DNA of 28,084 nt from a virus. The stretch is from the IMG/VR virus record IMGVR_UViG_3300010885_091161, positions 1 through 28,084 of that record; one strand, written 5' to 3'. Below, piece by piece: positions 13,649 through 20,281 of this stretch. Under the pieces are notes generated by a model. It was not told the origin of the DNA. It was given only the letters and a program-made list of their open reading frames with translations, and did no database searches. The position numbers and the translations under genes were made by a program. The stretch's first letter is position 1. Each line of letters opens with the position of its first letter.

Positions 13649-15094
13649 TTATAAGACTCCATAAAGTTTAAATTTGCCGGAAGTTATATTGCCAGTACCC
13701 ATTGCTAATTTGATATTGTTTATGGCTGTGGTGTTTGCATCGAATAGCCCTAATATGTGACATTGCTCAAGAAGATGAGAACTGTATTCAATTCCGCCAT
13801 CAAATGTAATTTTCTTGTGGTTTGTGGTTCCAAGAGGATTATAAACTGCAATAGTAGCGCAAAGCCCAGTGTTGGCAGTGTTCAATAATTGGGCATGACC
13901 TAAACTAAAACTGGCTTGTGAAGTTTGGGCATACCCGCTAACTGTAGGGGCTGGCACTGTAGCATTAGAAGTATAAACTGCGGAATAGTGGTACTCATTG
14001 TTGTTATAATAAGTATTTCCGTTATCGGATGAAAAATACATTTGTATAGTAATACTGTTAGTAGCAGGGACTACATCAATAAGTTCAATAATGTATTTAG
14101 TATAAGTCGAAGTTAGGTATGTACTGCTAAAAACAATAGAAGCGGAACCACTTGCAATTTGTGTATTCAATAATACTAATGCGTCAGTTACATTTGTTAC
14201 ATCAGCCTCCTCAATAACTCCAGTACTGCTATTAAATTTGAGGAACTTTCCAGGTGTACCATCAGCAATCTTTGCCAGCGTAACATTTTTATTTATGAGC
14301 TTAATAGTGCCGATACTGTTGTCTAGCACCGTTGCTACAACATCGGCTTCTTCGATCACGCCAGTGGTGGCATTGAACTTAAGATACTTACCAGGAGTAC
14401 CATCAGCCATTTTTGCAAGGGTGACAGCTTTATTTATAAGCTTTATTGTCGCAATACTATTATCAGCAAGTGCCGCTACTGTTCCAAGATGGCGGACTAC
14501 TATGCCGCTGGTTTCTGTAGTAGGTGGGGCATCGGTGAAAGTAAGGATATTACCCGCTATTGTATATATGGCGGGATCAACGCTTATGCCGCTTATCGTA
14601 ATATGCAGTGCGTTGGAATTTGCCGGAGACTGCGAAAGTGTAAATTGAGTAGCAGTATTATTACCTGTAAAGCGGTCTACAGCAACATTCACAGGCAAAG
14701 TTGTTGTGCCACCACCTCCGACACCGCCAGTAGGCGCCACAATCAATTCATAGCCACTGCCTGTAGTATTTACAGCGATAATTTTTCCTGCCAAGCCATT
14801 TAAGCTTACTGGCAATGTAGCAAGTGCAGCCAGCACTTGTGCAGGCGGCAAAGCATTTACCTTATCAAGCTGTGTCTGTGGCAAGCCGCCACCAGCTTCG
14901 CCGCTTTCCCCAAGGATATTTCTATCTTTCAGGAATGCAACAGTTGGTATGGAATTATTATCAGGTGTGGTGCCATCAGAAATTTTTACCAGGCCAGCCT
15001 TTATTGCAGTGGCATTTCCTATCTGGGAAAGGTCACTGGCTATCTGTGATACCTCACTCGTAATATCACTTAATGTTTCTTCTAAAGTTGGCAT
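13649..15094 (-). CDS. tail fibre protein, long stalk with type-A head
   Basis: This first fibre paralogue of the array has 481 residues. Residues 1-300 are shared with the two other long fibres: FLKDRNILGESGEAGGGLP, a Gly-rich linker (123-129), the RFTGNNTATQFTLSQSP domain, and two repeats (TLAKMADGTPGKYLKFN, TLAKIADGTPGKFLKFN, each followed by TGVIEEADV). From residue 306 it changes to a type-A head (VLLNTQIASGSASIVFSSTYLTSTYTKYIIELIDVVP, ending INNIKLAMGTGNITSGKFKLYGV), otherwise found in the two short fibres. It is thus a natural combination of stalk type 1 and head type A. GGGAG is about 10 bases before the ATG. Confidence 0.88.
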   Translation of the reverse strand: MPTLEETLSDITSEVSQIASDLSQIGNATAIKAGLVKISDGTTPDNNSIPTVAFLKDRNILGESGEAGGGLPQTQLDKVNALPPAQVLAALATLPVSLNGLAGKIIAVNTTGSGYELIVAPTGGVGGGGTTTLPVNVAVDRFTGNNTATQFTLSQSPANSNALHITISGISVDPAIYTIAGNILTFTDAPPTTETSGIVVRHLGTVAALADNSIATIKLINKAVTLAKMADGTPGKYLKFNATTGVIEEADVVATVLDNSIGTIKLINKNVTLAKIADGTPGKFLKFNSSTGVIEEADVTNVTDALVLLNTQIASGSASIVFSSTYLTSTYTKYIIELIDVVPATNSITIQMYFSSDNGNTYYNNNEYHYSAVYTSNATVPAPTVSGYAQTSQASFSLGHAQLLNTANTGLCATIAVYNPLGTTNHKKITFDGGIEYSSHLLEQCHILGLFDANTTAINNIKLAMGTGNITSGKFKLYGVL

Positions 15095-15096
15095 AT

Positions 15097-15606
15097 CTAT
15101 AACACTCCCACATTTCTAAGGTGATTGCTGATTATCACTCGGCTGTTCCTGATATTGGCCAAAGCCTGCTGGGATAAAGGTTTCAGCAGCGACAGATTGT
15201 TATTTATTTCTGCATCGATAGTGACTGAGCCAGGGGGAAAGGCTGCAAAGTGCAGCAACAATTCTAAAGGCACACGCTGGTTAGCTGGCTTCCACTGTAT
15301 TGCATTTACGTCTGCGGCAACTGCCAGCAGAACATCTGTGCCATTGTGGTTTGCAATCACACCAATTTCATGGATAAAGAATTCTGCTGCACCTTCTGCA
15401 AAAGCCGAAACTTTATGAATGTTGTTTTCTATTGCCTGCGCACCAAGAACAGGAGTCCTGATTCTCTCGCTCATTAAAGCAATGGCATTTTCGTCAGGTG
15501 TCCACGATCCATCACCAAGCGCAATATGCGTTACCTGCACGGTGCCGCCATTGGCAACCGCATCAGCTACTGCTGCCATGCCAGCAATCGTTGCTACTGT
15601 TTGCAT
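15097..15606 (-). CDS. tail fibre N-terminal attachment protein (P2 gpH N-terminal domain)
   Basis: A 169-residue protein corresponding to the N-terminal domain of P2-type fibre protein H. It contains AAVADAVANGGTVQVTHIALGDGSWTPDENAIAL, SERIRTPV, AEFFIHEIGVI and LLAVAADVN. In P2 this domain fixes the fibre to the baseplate at gpI. Here it ends after the domain, without stalk or head, so the long fibres that follow may be attached to it non-covalently. It starts at 15606, overlapping the tail end of the I gene region, and lies between I and the first fibre as H does in P2. Confidence 0.88.
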   Translation of the reverse strand: MQTVATIAGMAAVADAVANGGTVQVTHIALGDGSWTPDENAIALMSERIRTPVLGAQAIENNIHKVSAFAEGAAEFFIHEIGVIANHNGTDVLLAVAADVNAIQWKPANQRVPLELLLHFAAFPPGSVTIDAEINNNLSLLKPLSQQALANIRNSRVIISNHLRNVGVL

Positions 15607-16683
15607 TTAAAACTCCAGTGATAAATTTATTCTCGGAATGACAGGCACAGAGCCGAGTATTCCGGCACCTGCATCTGTAATATTCGTGTAAGGTGTTAAT
15701 TCAATTTCGCTTAAAGCACGGATAGCAGGCACAGCTTCATAGCCAGCACCCGTGTCAGTATTTGCTTTGCTGGTATATGGTTTAAGCTCAATACTCTCTG
15801 CAGTCCTTCCGGTTACATGAGAGCTATAGCAACCACCAACTTCTGAGCCTGATTTATTGGCATAAGGAATAATTTCATTTACATGCTCCGCGCGCGCTGC
15901 TACATGCGAATCATATAAACCGCCTGCAGTAGAATTTGCGTGGCTGGTATATGGTATAAGCTCAACGCTTTCTGCAGCCCTTCCGGTTACATGAGAACTA
16001 TAGCCGCCGCCAACTTCCGAGCCAGCTTTACTGGTATAAGGTATAATTTCATTTACATGACTAGCGCGCGCAGGAACCAGGGAATCATATTTACCCCCAG
16101 CCACAGAATTTGACCGGCTTGGGTAAGGCACAATTTCAGTTGTATTATTTGCCCTTGAAGTAACATGACCATCAAATGCTGCGCCAACATCAGAAGGAAG
16201 TTTGCTGCCAAACATCAATTCAAAATGCGCGCGTACCGGCTTTACATTTGTAACAGAGCTTTTTAAATCTGAATAAGCCTGTGGCAGGAGTTTGGTTTTA
16301 TCCTCGCTATCCTTGTTATAGTTTGACCAGGCAGTGACAGTAAAAGTGTGCGGTATTGCATTATTCTGAAACCACTCCAGCAACTCCACATCTATATCAA
16401 GCGCGGCTATTGCTTTCTTTACCGCGCCAACCGTACCTTTCTTGCGGTGTACATCTACGGAAGCTGCAATGACCTGGCGTTTTACATTATCTGGCCATGC
16501 ATTATCCCATGTGTCTACTGACAGCGCCCATGCAAGATAAGGCAATATTTTTGCTGGTATGGTTTGTGGATTCCATAATTTACCAATTGGTAAATCTATT
16601 GCCTCAATCCTTGTTTTTCCTGCCGCTGCCTCTATATCCTTTTCCAAGGAAGATGCATTAGGTGGCAGGATAGTATCAGACAT
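15607..16683 (-). CDS. I: baseplate protein I (P2 gpI family) with repeat-bearing C-terminal extension
   Basis: Residues 1-165 are a complete gpI-like domain (LLPPNASSLEKDIEAA; LWNPQTIPAKILPYLAWALSVDTWDNAWPDNVKRQVI; HRKKGTVGAVKKAIAAL; RAHFELMF), close to the whole length of P2 gpI. Residues 173-345 are an addition of six repeats of 29 residues (the last 28), each with RA...EIxPYTS and a GG/GxGY turn. The ATG overlaps the end of J by eight bases. gpI is a baseplate component that carries the fibres in P2. The extension could offer extra binding surface for fibres, but that is inference. Confidence 0.92.
   Translation of the reverse strand: MSDTILPPNASSLEKDIEAAAGKTRIEAIDLPIGKLWNPQTIPAKILPYLAWALSVDTWDNAWPDNVKRQVIAASVDVHRKKGTVGAVKKAIAALDIDVELLEWFQNNAIPHTFTVTAWSNYNKDSEDKTKLLPQAYSDLKSSVTNVKPVRAHFELMFGSKLPSDVGAAFDGHVTSRANNTTEIVPYPSRSNSVAGGKYDSLVPARASHVNEIIPYTSKAGSEVGGGYSSHVTGRAAESVELIPYTSHANSTAGGLYDSHVAARAEHVNEIIPYANKSGSEVGGCYSSHVTGRTAESIELKPYTSKANTDTGAGYEAVPAIRALSEIELTPYTNITDAGAGILGSVPVIPRINLSLEF
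15649..16167 (-). repeat. six 29-residue tandem repeats at the end of gpI
   Basis: Repeats begin at residues 173, 202, 231, 260, 289 and 318. Two subtypes alternate: one with SRANN/GRAAES...EL and one with ARAxHVNEII, giving a higher-order unit of 58 residues (174 bases). At DNA level, neighbouring copies of the same subtype are nearly the same (for example GTTACATGAGARCTATAG). Confidence 0.85.
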
Positions 16684-17575
16684 TTGTCACTGTAATATTT
16701 ATGTTTGTGTTCCACGCTGCGTTTACAGGTGATGTAATTATATGATCGGCAGGTACAATCAGATTTACCTCTTTGACTCCGGCAACATGCATGGCTGCAT
16801 AAATTCCAGATAGCGCAATATTTCGCTCAATTCTATGTTGGTCGCTGACATATTTTTGTGTATTGGCAAGTGCGGTGGCTCTTACTACTTCGCTGTCTGG
16901 CCCATCAAACACATGGATAACCGCTTCTATAACGTATGTAATAATTTCTGCAGAACGTACTGTAACAAAATCAGTAAGTGGCCTTACAAATTCATCTGTA
17001 AGCGCAGCCTCAACAGTGTCCAGCAAATCCTGGCTTGCAATTCCCATACCTTCCGTGGAAAGTATCGTAACTACAACCTCACCAGGGTTAGGTGAATCTA
17101 CAGCAACGTCTTTCACTCGCGGGTCAGCATTCAAGCTATGCGAAATGTAAGAACCTATAGGGCCAGCGGTTGTTGCAGCTTCCAGCGAGAGCGCAACACG
17201 AAACCTGAAACGTGAATCTTCTTCTAAAATTTCTGGTATAGGCGGATTGGCATCTGGCACTGCCACCTGAACTACCTGCCGTGGCAGGCCATAAAAAGAA
17301 GCAAGGTTATCAAGGTCAGTACCGCCAGCGTATGGCAACATCACCGACCTCGCAGCATCATTTATTCTTTGACGTAAGCGCAACTCTCTATATGCAAAAG
17401 CTTCAAGCAGCTTATTGAGAGGGTCGCTTTCTATCCCACTGGCAAACAAAGCAGCAACATCAGAATTACGTGCCTCCAGATCATCTTTTATTTCCTGCAA
17501 TATTGTTTCAAATACCAGAGTCTCCACAACATCAGGTGCTGGGAGTTTTTCCAGGTTAATGGCATCTAATTTCAT
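16676..17575 (-). CDS. J: baseplate assembly protein J (P2 gpJ family)
   Basis: A 299-residue wedge protein of the baseplate. Conserved parts are DDLEARNSDVAALFASGIESDPLNKLLEAFAYRELRLRQRINDAARSVMLPYAGGTDLDNLASFYGLPR, then EDSRFRFRVALSLEAATTAGPIGSYISHSLNADPRVKDVAVDSPNPGEVVVTILS, and a C-terminal DQHRIERNIALSGIYAAMHVAGVKEVNLI. The length matches P2 gpJ. The ATG overlaps the gp25 gene stop (ATGA), so W-J-I are translationally linked. Confidence 0.96.
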   Translation of the reverse strand: MKLDAINLEKLPAPDVVETLVFETILQEIKDDLEARNSDVAALFASGIESDPLNKLLEAFAYRELRLRQRINDAARSVMLPYAGGTDLDNLASFYGLPRQVVQVAVPDANPPIPEILEEDSRFRFRVALSLEAATTAGPIGSYISHSLNADPRVKDVAVDSPNPGEVVVTILSTEGMGIASQDLLDTVEAALTDEFVRPLTDFVTVRSAEIITYVIEAVIHVFDGPDSEVVRATALANTQKYVSDQHRIERNIALSGIYAAMHVAGVKEVNLIVPADHIITSPVNAAWNTNINITVTNV

Positions 17576-17913
17576 TTTGTTATTTCTAAATTTGATAAGA
17601 TAATTTCGCTACCATCAATAAGGAACGTGCCTTTAAGTTCTAAAACAATACTGCCAGGAGTAATTTCAATTACACTGGTTTGCTGCAGCCTAAACCGTGG
17701 CTCCCATTTGATAAGAGCCTCTGCGGTAGCGGCAAATATTTCTGTTTTTAAATCCTCGCTTAAAGGATTGTCAATAAGGTCAAATAATCTGGAACCATAA
17801 TCCCTCAGCATTACACGGGTGCCGATAGGGGTAGAAAGTATATCTTTTATAGACTGCTTAAGATGGTTAATGCCGCCCAGCTCTTTACCACTTAAGGAAT
17901 TTATGCCCTTCAT
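17572..17913 (-). CDS. W: baseplate wedge protein (P2 gpW / T4 gp25 family)
   Basis: A 113-residue protein of the lysozyme-like gp25 family that starts wedge assembly. Typical elements are LKQSIKDILSTPIGTRVMLRDYGSRLFDLIDNPLSEDLKTEIFAATAEALIKWEPRFRLQQTSV, including the conserved RDYGS. It starts the block W-J-I-H on the minus strand and is divergent from the HU-like gene. Its ATG at 17913 has AAGAGA upstream. The name W here is P2 usage and differs from the lambda gpW head protein at 25867-26094. Confidence 0.95.
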   Translation of the reverse strand: MKGINSLSGKELGGINHLKQSIKDILSTPIGTRVMLRDYGSRLFDLIDNPLSEDLKTEIFAATAEALIKWEPRFRLQQTSVIEITPGSIVLELKGTFLIDGSEIILSNLEITK

Positions 17914-17918
17914 ATCTC

Positions 17919-17947
17919 TTGGCTTCTGATAAAAGTTTGTTTATGTT
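17919..17947 (+). promoter_or_regulatory. putative promoter of the HU-like gene
   Basis: TTGGCT (17919-17924), 17-base spacer, TATGTT (17942-17947), 44 bases before the HU-like ATG. It lies in the 77-base gap between the divergent gp25 gene and the HU-like gene. It fits a sigma-70 promoter moderately well; untested. Confidence 0.5.
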
Positions 17948-17990
17948 CCTACTATTAGTAGAAATAGAAATTATATTTAGGAGAAGTCCC

Positions 17991-18263
17991 ATGAATAAAT
18001 CTGAACTTGTTGAAGCGCTTGCTAAAGCAACAAAACTAACCAAAGTTGATGTTGCAAATGTTCTTGATGCTTTTGTTGAAACCAGCAAAAAAGAACTTAA
18101 GAAAGGTGGCGAGATAAATCTCGTTGGTTTCTTAAGCCTTAAAAAAGTTAAACGTGCAGCACGTACTGGCCGTAACCCACGCACCGGCAAAGAACTTAAA
18201 ATTGCTGCTAAAAATGTTGTTAAAGCTAAAATTGGCAAAACTTTACAAGATGCTGTGAAATAA
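17991..18263 (+). CDS. divergent HU/IHF-family DNA-binding protein, opposite strand
   Basis: This 90-residue histone-like protein is expected to dimerise and bend DNA. It starts MNKSELVEALAKATKL at 17991 with AGGAGA 6 bases before. The helical half (residues 1-40) and the beta-arm signature GRNPRTGKELKI (60-71) are intact. Other conserved positions differ: the usual VGFGxF reads VGFLSL (45-50), and the usual P-x-F-x-x-G reads V-K-A-K-I-G (77-82). It is the only plus-strand gene of the window, with its own promoter and ribosome site. Its TAA abuts the stop of the PAAR gene with no base between. It looks like an independently transcribed accessory gene (moron). Possible roles are helping packaging at cos, as IHF does in lambda, or lysogenic expression. 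Confidence 0.93.
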   Translation: MNKSELVEALAKATKLTKVDVANVLDAFVETSKKELKKGGEINLVGFLSLKKVKRAARTGRNPRTGKELKIAAKNVVKAKIGKTLQDAVK

Positions 18264-18548
18264 TTATCCAGCAAATACGTTGCCACTGCCTTGGGCTACC
18301 GTTGATCCGCATGATATAGGATCTCCGGTTCGCCCGACAGCTTTCCCATTTACAAATACAGTGCCAGATCCCGCTGTAAGAGTACCGTCATGGCAGCTTA
18401 CAGGGTCGCAGTGCTGCTCCCAACCATCACCCTGTCTATGTACAGGAAGTCCATTGCAAAACACATTGCCGCTTCCGGCAATAGATGTCCTTGGTGGAAA
18501 CGCAGCGTGACCACTGCATTTGTCACCTTGTCTGGTAATTGCTGGCAT
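18264..18548 (-). CDS. PAAR-domain tail tip protein
   Basis: A 94-residue protein with the PAAR pattern: MPAITRQGDKCSGHAAFPPRTSIAGSGNVFCNGLPVHRQGD and HCDPVSCHDGTLTAGSGTVFVNGKAVGRTGDPISCGSTVAQGSGNVF. The duplicated GSGxVFxNGxxVxRxGD units and His/Cys residues fit a metal-binding cone that caps the gpV spike and pierces the cell envelope. No Shine-Dalgarno is seen before the ATG (the minus strand reads TTAAATCATAAAAAAAATG), so translation may be weak or coupled to the gene 12 bases upstream. The position after V and before gp25 is usual in P2-like tails. Confidence 0.94.
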   Translation of the reverse strand: MPAITRQGDKCSGHAAFPPRTSIAGSGNVFCNGLPVHRQGDGWEQHCDPVSCHDGTLTAGSGTVFVNGKAVGRTGDPISCGSTVAQGSGNVFAG

Positions 18549-18560
18549 TTTTTTTATGAT

Positions 18561-19082
18561 TTAAGAATTATTGAGTATTACTTTCTTCTGTTTTTTAAAT
18601 TCCGCTTCTGTAAGATTACCTTCTTCTTTTAACTTTACCAGACGCTCCAGTTGCGTGACTGTATCATTTTGTGCGGCATCTGCCTTATTATCTGCATTTT
18701 CCTTGGCTTTATTTACAGCATCAATAAAGGGCTTCACTACACTTTTAACAATGTTATTAACGCATATTGATCCTGCGCTGCTGGCAAGTATAATTTCACC
18801 TGTCAGGAATCCTATTTTCTGTGCAATAGACGATATATCTTTTAGCGGCATTTCTTTGTGAGAGGAGGTTTTGTATAATATCAGAATTCGTTTATTAGTG
18901 CATAATGCTATACAAAAATCCCCCTGTAAAATATTCCTCTTCCAAACGCCTCGCGCTACTGACAATATGCTTTCATTTTCTCCCAAAAGGTCGGGTAAGA
19001 AATTGATTTCTTTTTGCGCAAAAATAGATTTGTCCTTAGTTAAGGACTCTATCTGTTTCTTTATTTGTTCAAGTGTCTGCAT
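18561..19082 (-). CDS. PH-like domain protein with C-terminal SHOCT domain (accessory gene)
   Basis: A 173-residue protein with no structural role in P2-like tails. Residues 1-30 are a helical lead. Residues 36-120 resemble a bacterial PH domain (LLGENESILSVARGVW...LQGDFCIALCTNKRILILYK...EMPLKDISSIAQKIGFLTGEIIL). An alanine-rich charged linker (122-140) leads to a SHOCT domain (144-170: LERLVKLKEEGNLTEAEFKKQKKVIL). Such two-domain proteins are common in bacteria and prophages, and their function is mostly unknown. It has its own near-consensus promoter just upstream and so may be expressed in the lysogen as a moron. A membrane or superinfection role is only a guess. Confidence 0.85.
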   Translation of the reverse strand: MQTLEQIKKQIESLTKDKSIFAQKEINFLPDLLGENESILSVARGVWKRNILQGDFCIALCTNKRILILYKTSSHKEMPLKDISSIAQKIGFLTGEIILASSAGSICVNNIVKSVVKPFIDAVNKAKENADNKADAAQNDTVTQLERLVKLKEEGNLTEAEFKKQKKVILNNS

Positions 19083-19101
19083 AGCAAAACTTCCTACATT
19101 T

Positions 19102-19148
19102 CATGGGTATAGATAAGATAACCCACGAGTAGAGAAAGTCAACCCATG
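19102..19148 (-). promoter_or_regulatory. promoter within an inverted repeat, upstream of the PH-SHOCT gene
   Basis: On the minus strand, TTGACT (19142-19137), 16-base spacer and TATCTT (19120-19115) form a good sigma-70 promoter. It sits between gene V's stop (19149-19151) and the PH-SHOCT start (19082). CATGGGT (19102-19108) and ACCCATG (19142-19148) form a 7-base inverted repeat around it, and a further ACCCA lies at 19120-19125, so a repressor or operator site is possible. Confidence 0.6.
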
Positions 19149-19763
19149 CTAATTTAAATCAATTTTTCCTGATGCCAGCTTAATACTTGAACCTGTAATT
19201 AATATTGATGACCCGCCATTTTTGTGCTCAATATTGCTATCTGTCACAGTTATTGTTGATGCGCCGTTTTTATGCTCGATGCTTGCATCCGTAATAGTTA
19301 TAGTTGATGCGCCATTTTTTAGCTCAATGCTTGCATCCACCATTGTGATAGTAGAAGCACCTATTATAACTTCCACCTTGCCGGCGCTGTTTACATCTAT
19401 CGTAAGAATATGATTCTCACGGTCATATTTTGTAAAAGTGCCATCCTTATAAATTGTTTTGCTGACATCTACCTTATTATCAATGGCAGGATATGCACTC
19501 TGATAAAGGGATGGCAATATAACTGCCTGATATAATTCTCCAGAAGGAGCAAGTACAATTACCTGTTCGCCAATCTCCGGCGCCCACCAGGTAGTATCAT
19601 TATTTGCCCTATGTGTAAGCCACGGCAGCCAATCTGTAGTAACATCTCCAAGTTTTACTTTCAGCTTTGCGTTTGGGTAATCAGCTTCAGCCACTATTCC
19701 AACCTGGATAAGATTGCTTATGCGCCGATCCAGTTCGGTAATTGCAAAGCTGCTTTCCATCAT
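19149..19763 (-). CDS. V: baseplate spike protein V (P2 gpV family)
   Basis: A 204-residue protein making the membrane-piercing spike at the tail tip. The N-terminal OB-like domain (residues 1-95) has LIQVGIVAEADYPNAKLKVKLGDVTTDWLPWLTHRA and WWAPEIGEQVIVLAPSGELYQAVILPSLY, the conserved phage_base_V pattern. A linker (YKDGTFTKYDRENHILTID) leads to a C-terminal stalk of four 16-residue repeats (residues 135-198), as for a triple-stranded beta-helix. The ATG overlaps the preceding gene's stop (ATGA). The PAAR protein encoded downstream would cap it. Confidence 0.95.
   Translation of the reverse strand: MMESSFAITELDRRISNLIQVGIVAEADYPNAKLKVKLGDVTTDWLPWLTHRANNDTTWWAPEIGEQVIVLAPSGELYQAVILPSLYQSAYPAIDNKVDVSKTIYKDGTFTKYDRENHILTIDVNSAGKVEVIIGASTITMVDASIELKNGASTITITDASIEHKNGASTITVTDSNIEHKNGGSSILITGSSIKLASGKIDLN
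19170..19361 (-). repeat. four 16-residue repeats in the V spike stalk
   Basis: Units at residues 135, 151, 167 and 183: GASTITxxDASIExKN twice, then GASTITVTDSNIEHKN and a degenerate GGSSILITGSSIKLAS. At DNA level the first three copies are close (48-base period). They fit successive turns of a spike beta-helix. Confidence 0.85.
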
Positions 19764-20281
19764 GGCACAGCACCTTCTTCAATTTTTATATATTTATCTT
19801 CATTTCCAGTACCAACAAATGGCACATAACCCAAATATATTTCCTCTGGTATAATGCCGACACCATCCCACACAGACTGGCCAATATGTATTTCATGCTG
19901 CCATTCTACCATCCATATCTCGAAAGCATCAATATCTGGCCGGAAATGGTCAGGTGTAATGGATACCAGCGCAGCAGCTTTTACATTAAGGCCAAAACTG
20001 TTTTTGTTTATAACACGGGCGACTTCTGCAGCAAGTTCACGGACATTTAAGCAAGCAGTATCATTATTTCCTAAAACCACCCTTGCTTCAAACCTTGCTA
20101 TTAATGCAAGTTCTCCGGTGCCAGGGTCAGTGCCAGGTTCCATTGATGCAAGATCAATAAATACCGCAGGGGTTTTTATTGCAGTACGCAGCTTTGGATA
20201 AAAACCTGATGTTTCAATACCTGTAATTTTACTGGTAATTTCCGTAAGTATGGCATTGTGTAATTCAGTAATAATACTCAT
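19760..20281 (-). CDS. Gp37/DUF1834-like phage tail completion protein
   Basis: A 173-residue protein (start MSIITELHNAILTEITSKI) resembling the phage Gp37/DUF1834 group. It has GFYPKLRTAIKTPAVFIDLASMEPGTDPGTGELALIARFEARVVLG, LNVRELAAEVARVINKNSFGL and PDIDAFEIWMVEWQHEIHIG. Members lie between head-tail joining and baseplate genes in hybrid prophages. The fold and position suggest a tail terminator or completion role, which is inference. It overlaps both neighbours by four bases. Confidence 0.7.
   Translation of the reverse strand: MSIITELHNAILTEITSKITGIETSGFYPKLRTAIKTPAVFIDLASMEPGTDPGTGELALIARFEARVVLGNNDTACLNVRELAAEVARVINKNSFGLNVKAAALVSITPDHFRPDIDAFEIWMVEWQHEIHIGQSVWDGVGIIPEEIYLGYVPFVGTGNEDKYIKIEEGAVP

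Noticed and set aside
8686-15094. Diversity-generating retroelement acting on the fibre heads
   Set aside because: No reverse transcriptase, no template repeat and no adenine-biased variable region next to a conserved end were found in the window; head variation looks like ordinary divergence and recombination.
8686-15094. Invertible fibre segment (shufflon or Gin/Cin type)
   Set aside because: All fibre parts are on the same strand, no inverted copies of the heads and no site-specific invertase are visible here. One could exist outside the window.
17885-18286. Minus-strand open frame opposite the HU-like gene
   Set aside because: The HU-like protein on the plus strand has clear family motifs and a ribosome site; the antisense frame has none.
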